Program-made: the position numbers and the translations under genes
Shown here: piece by piece, positions 7,431-15,210 of the stretch
How the letters are laid out: the number at the start of each line of letters is the position of its first letter
Numbering within the stretch: position 1 is the first letter of the stretch
The notes under the pieces: model-generated
The model's database searches: none
The model's input: the letters and a program-made list of their open reading frames with translations, nothing else
Told to the model about the DNA's origin: nothing
Source of the DNA: an uncultured bacterium
GTDB taxonomy: Bacteria; UBP6; UBA1177
Direction of reading: 5' to 3'
DNA length: 39,325 nt
Assembly: GCA_947305505.1 (NCBI GenBank)
Contig: CAMZDX010000007.1
Location: 1-39,325, forward strand

Positions 7431-9167
7431 TTAAAGATTTATTTCGATTTCCGCCTTCACCCCTTTGAAATCGGGAAGATACCGGCATGTTCCGCCGTCA
7501 CAGGTAAACCCGCCCCTTTCAAGACCGCCGAAAACATAAGTCCGCAGGAATTTGTATTTATAGCCGATAGAACCGCCTGTGTAGAAGTCGGGAGAATAGC
7601 TTCCGCCGCTCTCTTTTTCGATCCACGTCGTGTTTTTGACAGCTGCAAAAAGCTCGTGCAACCGCTTGTATTTCCAGGAAACTTCGGCGACACTTTTGAG
7701 TTCGTGGACATTATCCATCTTGTGAATATCGCCAAGCCAGTAGTCTTTGTGATAGTAGTCGTTCGTGAGTTTCATCGACCAGTCGGAGACGAAACCGCCG
7801 ATATGAATGAAGGCAATTATCCAGTCGCGGCTGTTTTTACTGTCTGAATTGCCGTCAACCGTATGCCAGCCGACACCCGCCGAAAGCGAAACATGTTCCC
7901 ACTCTTTTTCGCCGCTTAAAGCAGAATACCAGAAATCTTCCGCCTGATAGTCAAGGATAAGGTTCGGCGGCTTGCTTTGAGGAAGAGCGCTTTTGTTGCC
8001 GAGAGAATTGCCTTTCACCAGGTCGGCATGGAATTTTATTCCCGAATAATTTTCGTTGAAACTTACGCGTCCTCCGACTGCCCAAGTGTCGAATTCGTTG
8101 TCGATCTGCAGTTCTTTCGGAAGCAGCGTCGGCGGATTGAAGTAACGGCGTTTCTGATAATTAGTGTCCTCCATTCTGTTGTAGTTGAGGAAAAATTTAT
8201 TGTACATTTTTCCTTCCAGTTTGAAGGTAAGGCGGCTTTTTTTCTCGCCGAAATCAAAGTAGTACAGAGCCGAAGAATAAAAAGCAGCGGCATTCTGCAA
8301 ATCTGTTTTTTCTTTCTCGATTCTGGGATCGTTTTCCTTTCTCTGAGTGGTTACTGTCGTATTTTCGTAACCGTACGGCACATAGACGGCGCCTGCATAA
8401 AACGAAAAACCTGGAACAGGATTTTTGAGTGCCACGTAGCTTCCGATAAAGTGGAATTCCTTTTCGGCAGAAATATTTTTTTTAGCGTTGTCGTAAAGAT
8501 CGTATTTTCCATAGTTTCCGTAGCCGTACTGAACCGCCGCTTCGGCAATTTTCCACTTGTAGCCGGCCTCCATGCCGTAAAGCCAGTCGTCGGACTCGTT
8601 CATTCTTTTAAAAGTCGCACTGTCGCGAAGCTGAGGATTAGCCAAGCCGCCGAACTCTTTAATGAAAAAACCGTTGTAATTCAGTGAGATATTGACGCCG
8701 CGGATCGAATTGTCGCCGTAAACCTGATCGTTTTTCATCGAAAACGCCATTCCGCGGTTCATACTTTCGTAAAAATCACCCACAGTGAACTGCGCTTCCT
8801 TCCACTTTCCTTTCACATAAATCCTGTCAAGATACTGTTCCCAGCTGTGGTTGAAGTGCTCGTTGCTGTAAACGTAGTCAAAATTCCGGACATAATCGTA
8901 ATCATCGTCTTTGCCGGCAAAGAAAAGAAGTGTTTTCCTGATCCCAAAAGTGTAGTTTTTGTAGGTTATCTCTCCGAAATCCTCAGTCTGGATAACGCCG
9001 TAGGTATCTTTCGCCTCACCGCCGCTGATCTTCTCGTCAATAAAGACATGGGCCTTGTTCTTTGAATAGAATTTCCACTTTATCTCTTCTTTTTTCTCCG
9101 CGGCCTCGTCCGCAAAAACAAAATTTAAAGAGAAGATCAGTGCAAAAACAAGGATGAAGTTCTTCAT
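7431..9167 (-). CDS. Outer-membrane beta-barrel protein resembling DUF6029
   Basis: The 578-residue protein has a cleavable signal peptide (MKNFILVFALIFSLNFVFA, then DE). The rest is alternating aromatic and polar residues, as in a large beta-barrel. The segment VGDFYESMNRGMAF...GDNSIRGVNISL resembles the DUF6029 family of outer-membrane proteins, but this is a reading by eye. The C-terminus is IEINL rather than a terminal Phe. ATG 9167 is separated by one base from the TAG of the large lipoprotein gene (TAGAATG), so translation is probably coupled; an in-frame TTG at 9179 is a poorer alternative. The context suggests it acts with that lipoprotein at the outer membrane. Substrate or function is unknown. 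Confidence 0.78.
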   Translation of the reverse strand: MKNFILVFALIFSLNFVFADEAAEKKEEIKWKFYSKNKAHVFIDEKISGGEAKDTYGVIQTEDFGEITYKNYTFGIRKTLLFFAGKDDDYDYVRNFDYVYSNEHFNHSWEQYLDRIYVKGKWKEAQFTVGDFYESMNRGMAFSMKNDQVYGDNSIRGVNISLNYNGFFIKEFGGLANPQLRDSATFKRMNESDDWLYGMEAGYKWKIAEAAVQYGYGNYGKYDLYDNAKKNISAEKEFHFIGSYVALKNPVPGFSFYAGAVYVPYGYENTTVTTQRKENDPRIEKEKTDLQNAAAFYSSALYYFDFGEKKSRLTFKLEGKMYNKFFLNYNRMEDTNYQKRRYFNPPTLLPKELQIDNEFDTWAVGGRVSFNENYSGIKFHADLVKGNSLGNKSALPQSKPPNLILDYQAEDFWYSALSGEKEWEHVSLSAGVGWHTVDGNSDSKNSRDWIIAFIHIGGFVSDWSMKLTNDYYHKDYWLGDIHKMDNVHELKSVAEVSWKYKRLHELFAAVKNTTWIEKESGGSYSPDFYTGGSIGYKYKFLRTYVFGGLERGGFTCDGGTCRYLPDFKGVKAEIEINL

Positions 9168-9168
9168 T

Positions 9169-12100
9169 CTATTCCACAACTGCTAACTGAACGCATGCCT
9201 CACCGTCCCAGGAATAGTCTTTATTGCATTCGCATGCATATCCGGTTTCGATTTCAGGATCAGTGGTCGTAAAGCATATTCCGGTCGCATTTTCAACCGA
9301 TGCACACGGATTTCCGGCACACGCGCTCTCTCCTCCTGAAACGCAGCGGACATCCGCAGCATAATAAGAATCCGTCGATAGCGTGTAAATTGAGCCGCCG
9401 GTAAAATCGACTGCATTGACTTCCCCGTCATTGAGATCCGAAGTCCAGAAATACGATATGTCGCCGAAAACAGAATATCTGCCGTCAACAGTCATTCTGC
9501 ACGGAGCTTCTTCACAGTTCCTGAGAAGTGTCTGAAGTTCAGCCGTTGTCGGAAGTCTCCAGAAGTTTTCAGGATCATCTTCATTGAGAGGGGCGCAGAA
9601 TTCCTTGGCTTCAGACCACAGCAATTCTTCAGGCGCAGGTTCCGACCACGTGAGTCCTGTTTCAGGATCTGTGTAGGGAGCGGTCTTATAATTGTTAAGG
9701 GTGTTGTCAAGAACACATCTCTGGACAAGATAGGAAAGTGGAACTGAAAAGCCATGTTCAATCTTGCCTTCATAATACCACAATTCAGGGCTTTGTTCCT
9801 GTTCCGCATCCCAATATTCCATGTTGAATGTGCCTGACATAATGATCCCGTAATCGTTCAAGGTCGTTTTTGAAGCTGTATCACCGGTGCAGTCCTCTTC
9901 ATCAAAGTATGAATCTGTGAAATGTTCATCCGTTACGGGGCAGCTTCCGTTAAATTTGAGTTTTTCGTCCGTTACGGTTTTGCGGATCTCGTCTATTGTC
10001 GGAAGTCTCCACTTTTTCGAGCCGTTTTCATTCAGATTCCGGCACATTTCGGCAAGACCGTAAAAATAGACTGTTGCATAGCTGCTGTTTCTGGCATGGC
10101 TGATATAAGACTTGTCAAAACCTGCAAAAATTTCTGGGTAGAGCCTTGATGACCAGGTAATGCCGTTCTCATCTGTGCAGGGTCCAGTTCCGGTTCCGTC
10201 ACACTCCGGAGTTTCCTCTTTTTCAGCAAGATCGCTTCTTACGCAGAGGACTGCGGGAGCATCTTCTTCCTCCGCGATTTCGTCTCTTTTAATGCTCCTG
10301 ACTGATCGCGGCTGCTGCGGTCCTACTACCGGTTCGCCCGATGCTTCTCCATACGGGAAAACGGCTCCTCCCTGCATATTGAGAACCCATACATAATAAT
10401 CAACAGGAGCAGGAGTCGAAGTCCAGAAGACATCAGGAGTCATACCGGGGAATGAAGAGATTGCCTCAACTTCGTCTTCTTCCTCAGTTTCTTCCTCTTC
10501 TTCTGCTTCCGCTTCCGCCGCTATTTTGGAATAGTCTACAAGAGAAAGAAGTTCGTTCTTGTTCGGAAGTCTCCAGTCGGAATGTCCCGCATAGTCAAGG
10601 CTTTCGCAGTAGGCAAGCGCCTCTTTCCATGTCGCCTTTTTGACCGGCTCTTTCTGCCAGAAAAGGTCTGTGGATAAATCGCGTATCATTTCCGCACCGT
10701 TTTCAGTAACGGTGGAATATGTTTCAGCACTGACTTTGCCGTATTCATCTCCGCTGACACACATAAGGTAGCCAGATGGAGAAGAACTTTCAACACCTGT
10801 AACCAATTCGGCAAGCACGCCGTACTCAAGCAGATAGAAATAATTTTCAACCGATGTAAGGATCAAATCAGGAACGTATGATTTGGTATACTCCGGCTCT
10901 GCTGTTCCTAAGTAAAGTTCTTGGAAATAAACCGGATCGATCTTGCTGCCGTAAAGCATTCCGAGATCGGAAAGGCTTGCTATTTCCTGCGGTTCTGGAA
11001 GTCTCCAGTCCTCGATCCCGCCGTATGAAACTGCACATTCGTCTTTCATCTCTTCGTAAGTTCCGCCTTTTCCGGTAAGCCACCAGATAAGACCGGTAAC
11101 ATTGTCTTTGATGAAAGGAGGTTCCTGAACCGTTGCTCTCAACTCTATCTCATGTTCTTCCGGATTTTCGATTTCGGTGTAGCTGTGCACAACGCAGCCT
11201 TTTCCTGCGGCATACTGCGCATCCTGTCCGTAAAGTTCTTCGTTTTCTTTCGGACAGAGGATCTGGTTTCCTTCGCCGTCGGTACATATCGCCATGCCCG
11301 TGCAGAGCACTTTGGAATAAAGCTTCTGACAGTCGTCAGAGCAGTTTGAACCAGACACGGCTTTGTCGCACTTTTCACCGTTTTCAGTATCGACCACGCC
11401 GTCGCCGCAGTAGGAAACCGAACCTTCCGCGATCTGACAGTTTGTCGTGCAGACCGTGCATGATGTTTCGCCGTAAGCACACGCGGTCTGACCGTTATCC
11501 GTTCCATTGTCGCACGCTTCGCCGGGATCAACAATACTGTTTCCGCATTCTGCGACATAAGTGTCGATGTCTTCATCAACAACCGGTGTTTCATCCTCAT
11601 CAACAAGTATGATTTCATCTTCGTCCGATGTATCGACATCGTCTTCTTCATCTGTAATTTCGGCATCATCTTTATCATCTTCAGGTTCTTCTATAGGCTC
11701 ATCGACAGGTTCTTCCTCATCTTCAACATCAACGAAGAAAAATGCGTAAGCGGTGAAGTGACCAGTCGTCATCATTATCGGGACACCTGCAGCCGAATGC
11801 ATGATGGGATCTCCCGCCGCTGTTACCATGATGGGATCTCCGGCCGCGCTCAGCATGATGGGATCTCCGGCCGCACTCATCATGATCGGGTCACCTGCAG
11901 CATTCAGCATTATCGGGTCACCGGCAGCATTCTGCATGATCGGGTCACCTGCAGCGTTCTTGCCGACTTTTACCGCAGCTCCGGTTTTGCTGTAACTCCA
12001 CTGACCTTTCTCCTCTCTGTAAACCGCCGCAGTGATGACTTTTTTCTTAGCCGCCTTGAGTTCTTCGCCGGTTCCTGTGCTTATCATCGAGATAAAAACG

Positions 12101-12429
12101 GGTTTTTTGAAAATCGTGCCTGAAGGTTCAAACTCGACTACCTTGCTGATAACGGTTTTGTCTTCGGTTCCGGGATAATCCTTGGCTTCATATACTCTCA
12201 TCGTGATCGTTATGTCACTTTCGAGAGCATCAGCCGGAATTTCAATTGAAACCGATTCGTCGGAACTTTGAATAGTCCCGCCTTCTTCGGCAGAAATTTC
12301 TTTCGAGACCTCTTCTTCGAACAACGGTTTTTCATCATTTTGTTCAGGTTTGTTTTTTTTCTTGCTGTTGCAGGATGCAAGCGCAAAAAGCGAAACAAAA
12401 ACCATAATCAAACAAAGCACGCGTTTCAT
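9169..12429 (-). CDS. Giant mosaic lipoprotein: beta domain with AAGDPIM repeats, Cys-rich repeats, four Lcl domains, EGF-like tail
   Basis: This 1086-residue lipoprotein has its lipobox at LASC (cysteine 20) and a strong AAGGAGG site before ATG 12429. Residues about 45-235 look like a ZU5-like beta domain (IPADALESDITITM to TTGHFTAYAFF) interrupted by seven nonapeptide repeats at 157-219. A highly acidic spacer covers about 236-290. Two Myxococcus-type cysteine-rich repeats (CGNSIVDPGEACDNG; CGDGVVDTENGEKCD) lie at about 295-368. Four Lcl/DUF1566 domains follow, each marked by WRLP at residues 475, 619, 807 and 957. The last 40 residues are cysteine-rich and EGF-like (CACECNKDY-type spacing). 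It is probably exposed at the cell surface, in adhesion or matrix binding by analogy with Lcl proteins; that role is inferred. Confidence 0.85.
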   Translation of the reverse strand: MKRVLCLIMVFVSLFALASCNSKKKNKPEQNDEKPLFEEEVSKEISAEEGGTIQSSDESVSIEIPADALESDITITMRVYEAKDYPGTEDKTVISKVVEFEPSGTIFKKPVFISMISTGTGEELKAAKKKVITAAVYREEKGQWSYSKTGAAVKVGKNAAGDPIMQNAAGDPIMLNAAGDPIMMSAAGDPIMLSAAGDPIMVTAAGDPIMHSAAGVPIMMTTGHFTAYAFFFVDVEDEEEPVDEPIEEPEDDKDDAEITDEEDDVDTSDEDEIILVDEDETPVVDEDIDTYVAECGNSIVDPGEACDNGTDNGQTACAYGETSCTVCTTNCQIAEGSVSYCGDGVVDTENGEKCDKAVSGSNCSDDCQKLYSKVLCTGMAICTDGEGNQILCPKENEELYGQDAQYAAGKGCVVHSYTEIENPEEHEIELRATVQEPPFIKDNVTGLIWWLTGKGGTYEEMKDECAVSYGGIEDWRLPEPQEIASLSDLGMLYGSKIDPVYFQELYLGTAEPEYTKSYVPDLILTSVENYFYLLEYGVLAELVTGVESSSPSGYLMCVSGDEYGKVSAETYSTVTENGAEMIRDLSTDLFWQKEPVKKATWKEALAYCESLDYAGHSDWRLPNKNELLSLVDYSKIAAEAEAEEEEETEEEDEVEAISSFPGMTPDVFWTSTPAPVDYYVWVLNMQGGAVFPYGEASGEPVVGPQQPRSVRSIKRDEIAEEEDAPAVLCVRSDLAEKEETPECDGTGTGPCTDENGITWSSRLYPEIFAGFDKSYISHARNSSYATVYFYGLAEMCRNLNENGSKKWRLPTIDEIRKTVTDEKLKFNGSCPVTDEHFTDSYFDEEDCTGDTASKTTLNDYGIIMSGTFNMEYWDAEQEQSPELWYYEGKIEHGFSVPLSYLVQRCVLDNTLNNYKTAPYTDPETGLTWSEPAPEELLWSEAKEFCAPLNEDDPENFWRLPTTAELQTLLRNCEEAPCRMTVDGRYSVFGDISYFWTSDLNDGEVNAVDFTGGSIYTLSTDSYYAADVRCVSGGESACAGNPCASVENATGICFTTTDPEIETGYACECNKDYSWDGEACVQLAVVE
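11773..11961 (-). repeat. Seven tandem 27-bp units encoding a nonapeptide with AAGDPIM
   Basis: Exact 27-bp periodicity begins at 11773 and repeats through 11961. Six units encode AAGDPIM and one AAGVPIM, each with two variable residues. Two nucleotide versions alternate in blocks: GGTGACCCGAT(A/C)ATG and GGAGATCCCATCATG. Being multiples of three, unit gains or losses would keep the reading frame. Confidence 0.96.
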
Positions 12430-12462
12430 GAGAACCCTCCTTGTAAAAGACTAAACCTGACA

Positions 12463-12490
12463 ATTATCGGGATTTCAAACGTAAAGGCAA
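12463..12490 (-). promoter_or_regulatory. Candidate promoter of the giant lipoprotein gene
   Basis: TTGCCT (12485-12490) and GATAAT (12463-12468) are 16 bp apart on the minus strand, inside the 74-bp gap after lipB. The spacing gives a leader of about 27 bases ending in a strong ribosome binding site. Confidence 0.55.
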
Positions 12491-12503
12491 GAAAAACAAG
12501 AAC

Positions 12504-13136
12504 TTAACAGCTCTTTTTATTTATTTCGGCAACTATTTTCCCGACAACATCCTTCACATTGAAAATTATGCCGGTTTCTTCTTTGACCGAAGTGATTCTG
12601 CAATTCGGAATACCGCAGGGAACGATTTTTGAAAAATATGATAAGTCATTGGAAATATTTACGGAAAACCCGTGGATAGGAACAAATTTCTTAAAGTGCA
12701 TTCCTGTGAAGGCTATTTTTCTGTCTTCGACCCAAAGCCCCGCTTTTTCATCGTGCCATGCAAGATCTTTCACGCAGCAGAAGTCTGTAAGAACGCTTTT
12801 TATCGAGTTTGCAAAAAACAGAACAAACTCTTTTATAGAAGTAAAACCGTAGTTTCTGAAATCAATCACCGGATAAATAACAAGCTGCCCCGGCCCGTGG
12901 AAAGTAAGCTCTCCGCCGCGCCTGATGTTGTAGACCGGAACATCGCCTATCGGTTTTATAAAATCCTCTTCTTTGCCGCGAAGCCCTGAAGTATATACCG
13001 GTTTATGCTCTAAAAAGAGAACGCAGCCATTACTCTTTTTTACAATGACATCGTTTCTGAGATTTTCCTGAAATTCGAGAATTTCGCCGTAATCTCTAGG
13101 GTCTTCAAATATCCGGAACGGTATTTCAGCAGCCAT
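12504..13136 (-). CDS. lipB: Octanoyl-[ACP]:protein octanoyltransferase
   Basis: LipB moves the octanoyl group from ACP to lipoyl domains, the first step of lipoate synthesis. The 210-residue protein shows the family motifs: RRGGELTFHGPGQLVIYP, the conserved lysine in DRKIAFTGMHF and the catalytic cysteine in KIVPCGI. It overlaps the end of the metallophosphoesterase gene by 11 bases. GGAGAAAGG lies upstream of ATG 13136. LipA is not in the window. Its place at the end of a signalling-type operon is unusual, but the enzyme assignment is firm. Confidence 0.94.
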   Translation of the reverse strand: MAAEIPFRIFEDPRDYGEILEFQENLRNDVIVKKSNGCVLFLEHKPVYTSGLRGKEEDFIKPIGDVPVYNIRRGGELTFHGPGQLVIYPVIDFRNYGFTSIKEFVLFFANSIKSVLTDFCCVKDLAWHDEKAGLWVEDRKIAFTGMHFKKFVPIHGFSVNISNDLSYFSKIVPCGIPNCRITSVKEETGIIFNVKDVVGKIVAEINKKSC

Positions 13137-13878
13137 TTCTAAGCCTTTCTCCGAATGAAGCAGGCAGACGCAGCGCTCTGATTTTGTTGATCGTCAGTTC
13201 GAAGTTATATTCAACTCTGTGATATTTAAGGATCTGCTTCCCGGTATCGTAAGAAACGAAGCTTGATCTCGGATCTCCGTCCCGGGGCTGCCCGACCGAA
13301 CCGCAGACGCATACTACCGGATTCGGCAGAGATGCGACATCGATTTCGCCGCCCGAAATGTTGAGCTCGACAGACTGTCCGTTGCCTGTCAGCAGAAAAA
13401 GATTGGTGTAGTGGCTGTGACCTACAAAATTAACTTTCTGCAGAAACGGAGCAACGTCGTAAAGACGGTTCACACCTTTGCAATTGAAGATGTAGTCGTA
13501 TCTTTCGGGCATTCGCGGCGAGCCGTGTGAAAGAAGACAGCGCGCCGTTTCGTCGACATGGATGTATTTCAGACGGTCGAGAAAGGCGAACTGATCGTTT
13601 GTGAGAATATCGGTCGTCCAGTTGATGACATACCTCACCGCATCGTAGTAATCGTTGATATCTGTCTTTCCGACAATACCGGCATCGTGGTTGCCAAGCA
13701 CGCCGAAATCAACATTTTCTTTAAGTATATCAATAGTTTCACCTGGCCAAGGACCGTATCCCACAGCGTCGCCGGAAAACAGAATAAGATCAGGTTTTAT
13801 ATTCTCTTTGACCTCTTTCATAACCGCTTCCAAAGCGGGAAGATTCGAGTGTACATCGCCGAGAACTACGATTTTCAT
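13126..13878 (-). CDS. Calcineurin-like metallophosphoesterase
   Basis: The 250-residue protein carries all metal-binding motifs of the YfcE-like calcineurin family: GDVHSN (7-12), GDAVGYGP (about 36-43), GNHD (about 61-64), SHGSP and GHSH. The GDAVGYGPWP form is shared with small phosphodiesterases and bis-nucleoside tetraphosphatases of broad bacterial distribution, but the substrate cannot be fixed. No signal peptide is present, so it is cytosolic. It starts three bases after the phoH stop and overlaps lipB, which places it in the kinase-phoH operon. Confidence 0.88.
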   Translation of the reverse strand: MKIVVLGDVHSNLPALEAVMKEVKENIKPDLILFSGDAVGYGPWPGETIDILKENVDFGVLGNHDAGIVGKTDINDYYDAVRYVINWTTDILTNDQFAFLDRLKYIHVDETARCLLSHGSPRMPERYDYIFNCKGVNRLYDVAPFLQKVNFVGHSHYTNLFLLTGNGQSVELNISGGEIDVASLPNPVVCVCGSVGQPRDGDPRSSFVSYDTGKQILKYHRVEYNFELTINKIRALRLPASFGERLRNGC

Positions 13879-13881
13879 GAG

Positions 13882-15210
13882 TTACAAAAGCTCCGCAGCT
13901 GCGTTTGCAAGTGCCGAACGCTCGCCTTTTTCAAGAGTTATATGACCTGCAAGGGCAAGGTCTTTGAAACGGTCGACGATATAGCTCAGACCGTTGTTCG
14001 ACTCGTTCATATACGGGTTGTCGATCTGGAACGGATCGCCGGTAAGAACCATTTTCGTATTTTCACCGACTCTCGAAACGATCGTTTTGACTTCGTGCGG
14101 AGTAAGGTTCTGCGCCTCGTCGACGATGATGAACTGTTCGGGGATGCTTCTGCCGCGGATATAGGTCAGAGCTTCGACTTCAATTACTTTGCTCGCCATA
14201 AGTTCGTTCATTTTTCCCATGCTGTTCATATCGTGGTCGGCAAGAAGATATTCCAGGTTGTCAAAAACCGGCTGCATCCACGGTTTGAGTTTTTCGTCAA
14301 TCGTTCCCGGAAGGAAACCGATATCCTTTCCCATCGGATAAATCGGCCTTGCAACGAGCATTTTCGTGTATTTTCCCTCTTCCAGGCACTTCTGCAAACC
14401 TGCTGCAATCGCAAGGAGAGTTTTTCCCGTTCCGGCAGTTCCGATGAGGCTGACAAGCTTGACTCTGTCGTCCATCAGAAGATCAAGGGCAAGCCCCTGA
14501 GCAAAGTTTCTTGCTTTAAGTCCCCACACTTCCTTGAAACGTTTGAGGGGAACAAGCGCCTTCTCAAAAGGATCGACCTTTACAGTCACAGTGTGCTGCT
14601 CGCCGATTTCGGCATCAACCAGCTTGAAGAACTGGTTTGCGTGAGCCGTTTCGAAAGGAGTTCCTGCTAACGTATCAAGCAGAATTTTCTTCTCTTCGAA
14701 AATGCGGTCGATAAAAGCACCCTCAACACTCAAAGTTTCGTATCCTGTCGGCAGTTTGTTGAAATTGACGGTATCGTTTCTGTAATTTTCAGCTTTGATG
14801 CCGTAAACATCGGCTTTGATACGAAGATTGACATCCTTGCTGACAAGAACGACTTCTCTTTCGGGATTGTCTTTCGTGATTTTGTAAGCGGCACACAGAA
14901 TGACGTTGTCGGCATAGCCTGATGCGAGTTTTGCGCCGGGAAGTTCGAATTCGCCCGTAATATCTATCTTTATCGAACCTCCGCTTGGAAGCTGCACACC
15001 GTCGAGAAGACTTCCCTGCTGGCGGAGTTCCTCGATGTGACGCGCAAAAGCACGAGCTGCAAGACCGACCTGGTTCATATCTTTCTTGAACTTGTCGAGC
15101 TCTTCGATAACGACTATCGGAACTACGATATCGTGCTCGTCAAAATTGAAGATCGCCTTCGGATCGGAAATCAGAACGTTTGTGTCAAGAACAAAAATCT
15201 TCTTAGCCAT
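13882..15210 (-). CDS. phoH: PIN-domain PhoH-family ATPase (PhoH2/YlaK type)
   Basis: The 442-residue protein joins an N-terminal PIN ribonuclease domain to a PhoH ATPase domain. The PIN part has VLDTNVLISDP and later acidic residues (ADNVIL). The ATPase part has Walker A GTAGTGKT near residues 255-262 and Walker B VDEAQNLTP near 361-369. Mycobacterial PhoH2 of the same layout is an RNA helicase and ribonuclease, so RNA processing is the likely role. AGGAGG precedes ATG 15210, and the gene overlaps the kinase gene end by eight bases, so translation is probably coupled. It is not preceded by a VapB-like antitoxin. Confidence 0.93.
   Translation of the reverse strand: MAKKIFVLDTNVLISDPKAIFNFDEHDIVVPIVVIEELDKFKKDMNQVGLAARAFARHIEELRQQGSLLDGVQLPSGGSIKIDITGEFELPGAKLASGYADNVILCAAYKITKDNPEREVVLVSKDVNLRIKADVYGIKAENYRNDTVNFNKLPTGYETLSVEGAFIDRIFEEKKILLDTLAGTPFETAHANQFFKLVDAEIGEQHTVTVKVDPFEKALVPLKRFKEVWGLKARNFAQGLALDLLMDDRVKLVSLIGTAGTGKTLLAIAAGLQKCLEEGKYTKMLVARPIYPMGKDIGFLPGTIDEKLKPWMQPVFDNLEYLLADHDMNSMGKMNELMASKVIEVEALTYIRGRSIPEQFIIVDEAQNLTPHEVKTIVSRVGENTKMVLTGDPFQIDNPYMNESNNGLSYIVDRFKDLALAGHITLEKGERSALANAAAELL

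Noticed and set aside
7977-8687. Plus-strand 236-codon open frame
   Set aside because: It is the mirror of the barrel protein gene, which has a signal peptide and barrel pattern.
11773-11961. Possible CRISPR-like array because of regular spacing
   Set aside because: Units are contiguous, have no unique spacers, are 27 bp in a continuous reading frame and encode a clear peptide repeat.
13558-14670. Long 370-codon plus-strand open frame
   Set aside because: It lies opposite phoH and the metallophosphoesterase gene, whose motifs are unmistakable. The plus-strand translation has no recognisable domain and no ribosome binding site.
13882-15210. VapC-type toxin from the PIN domain
   Set aside because: The PIN domain is fused to a complete PhoH ATPase and no antitoxin gene precedes it, so a classic toxin-antitoxin pair is not supported.
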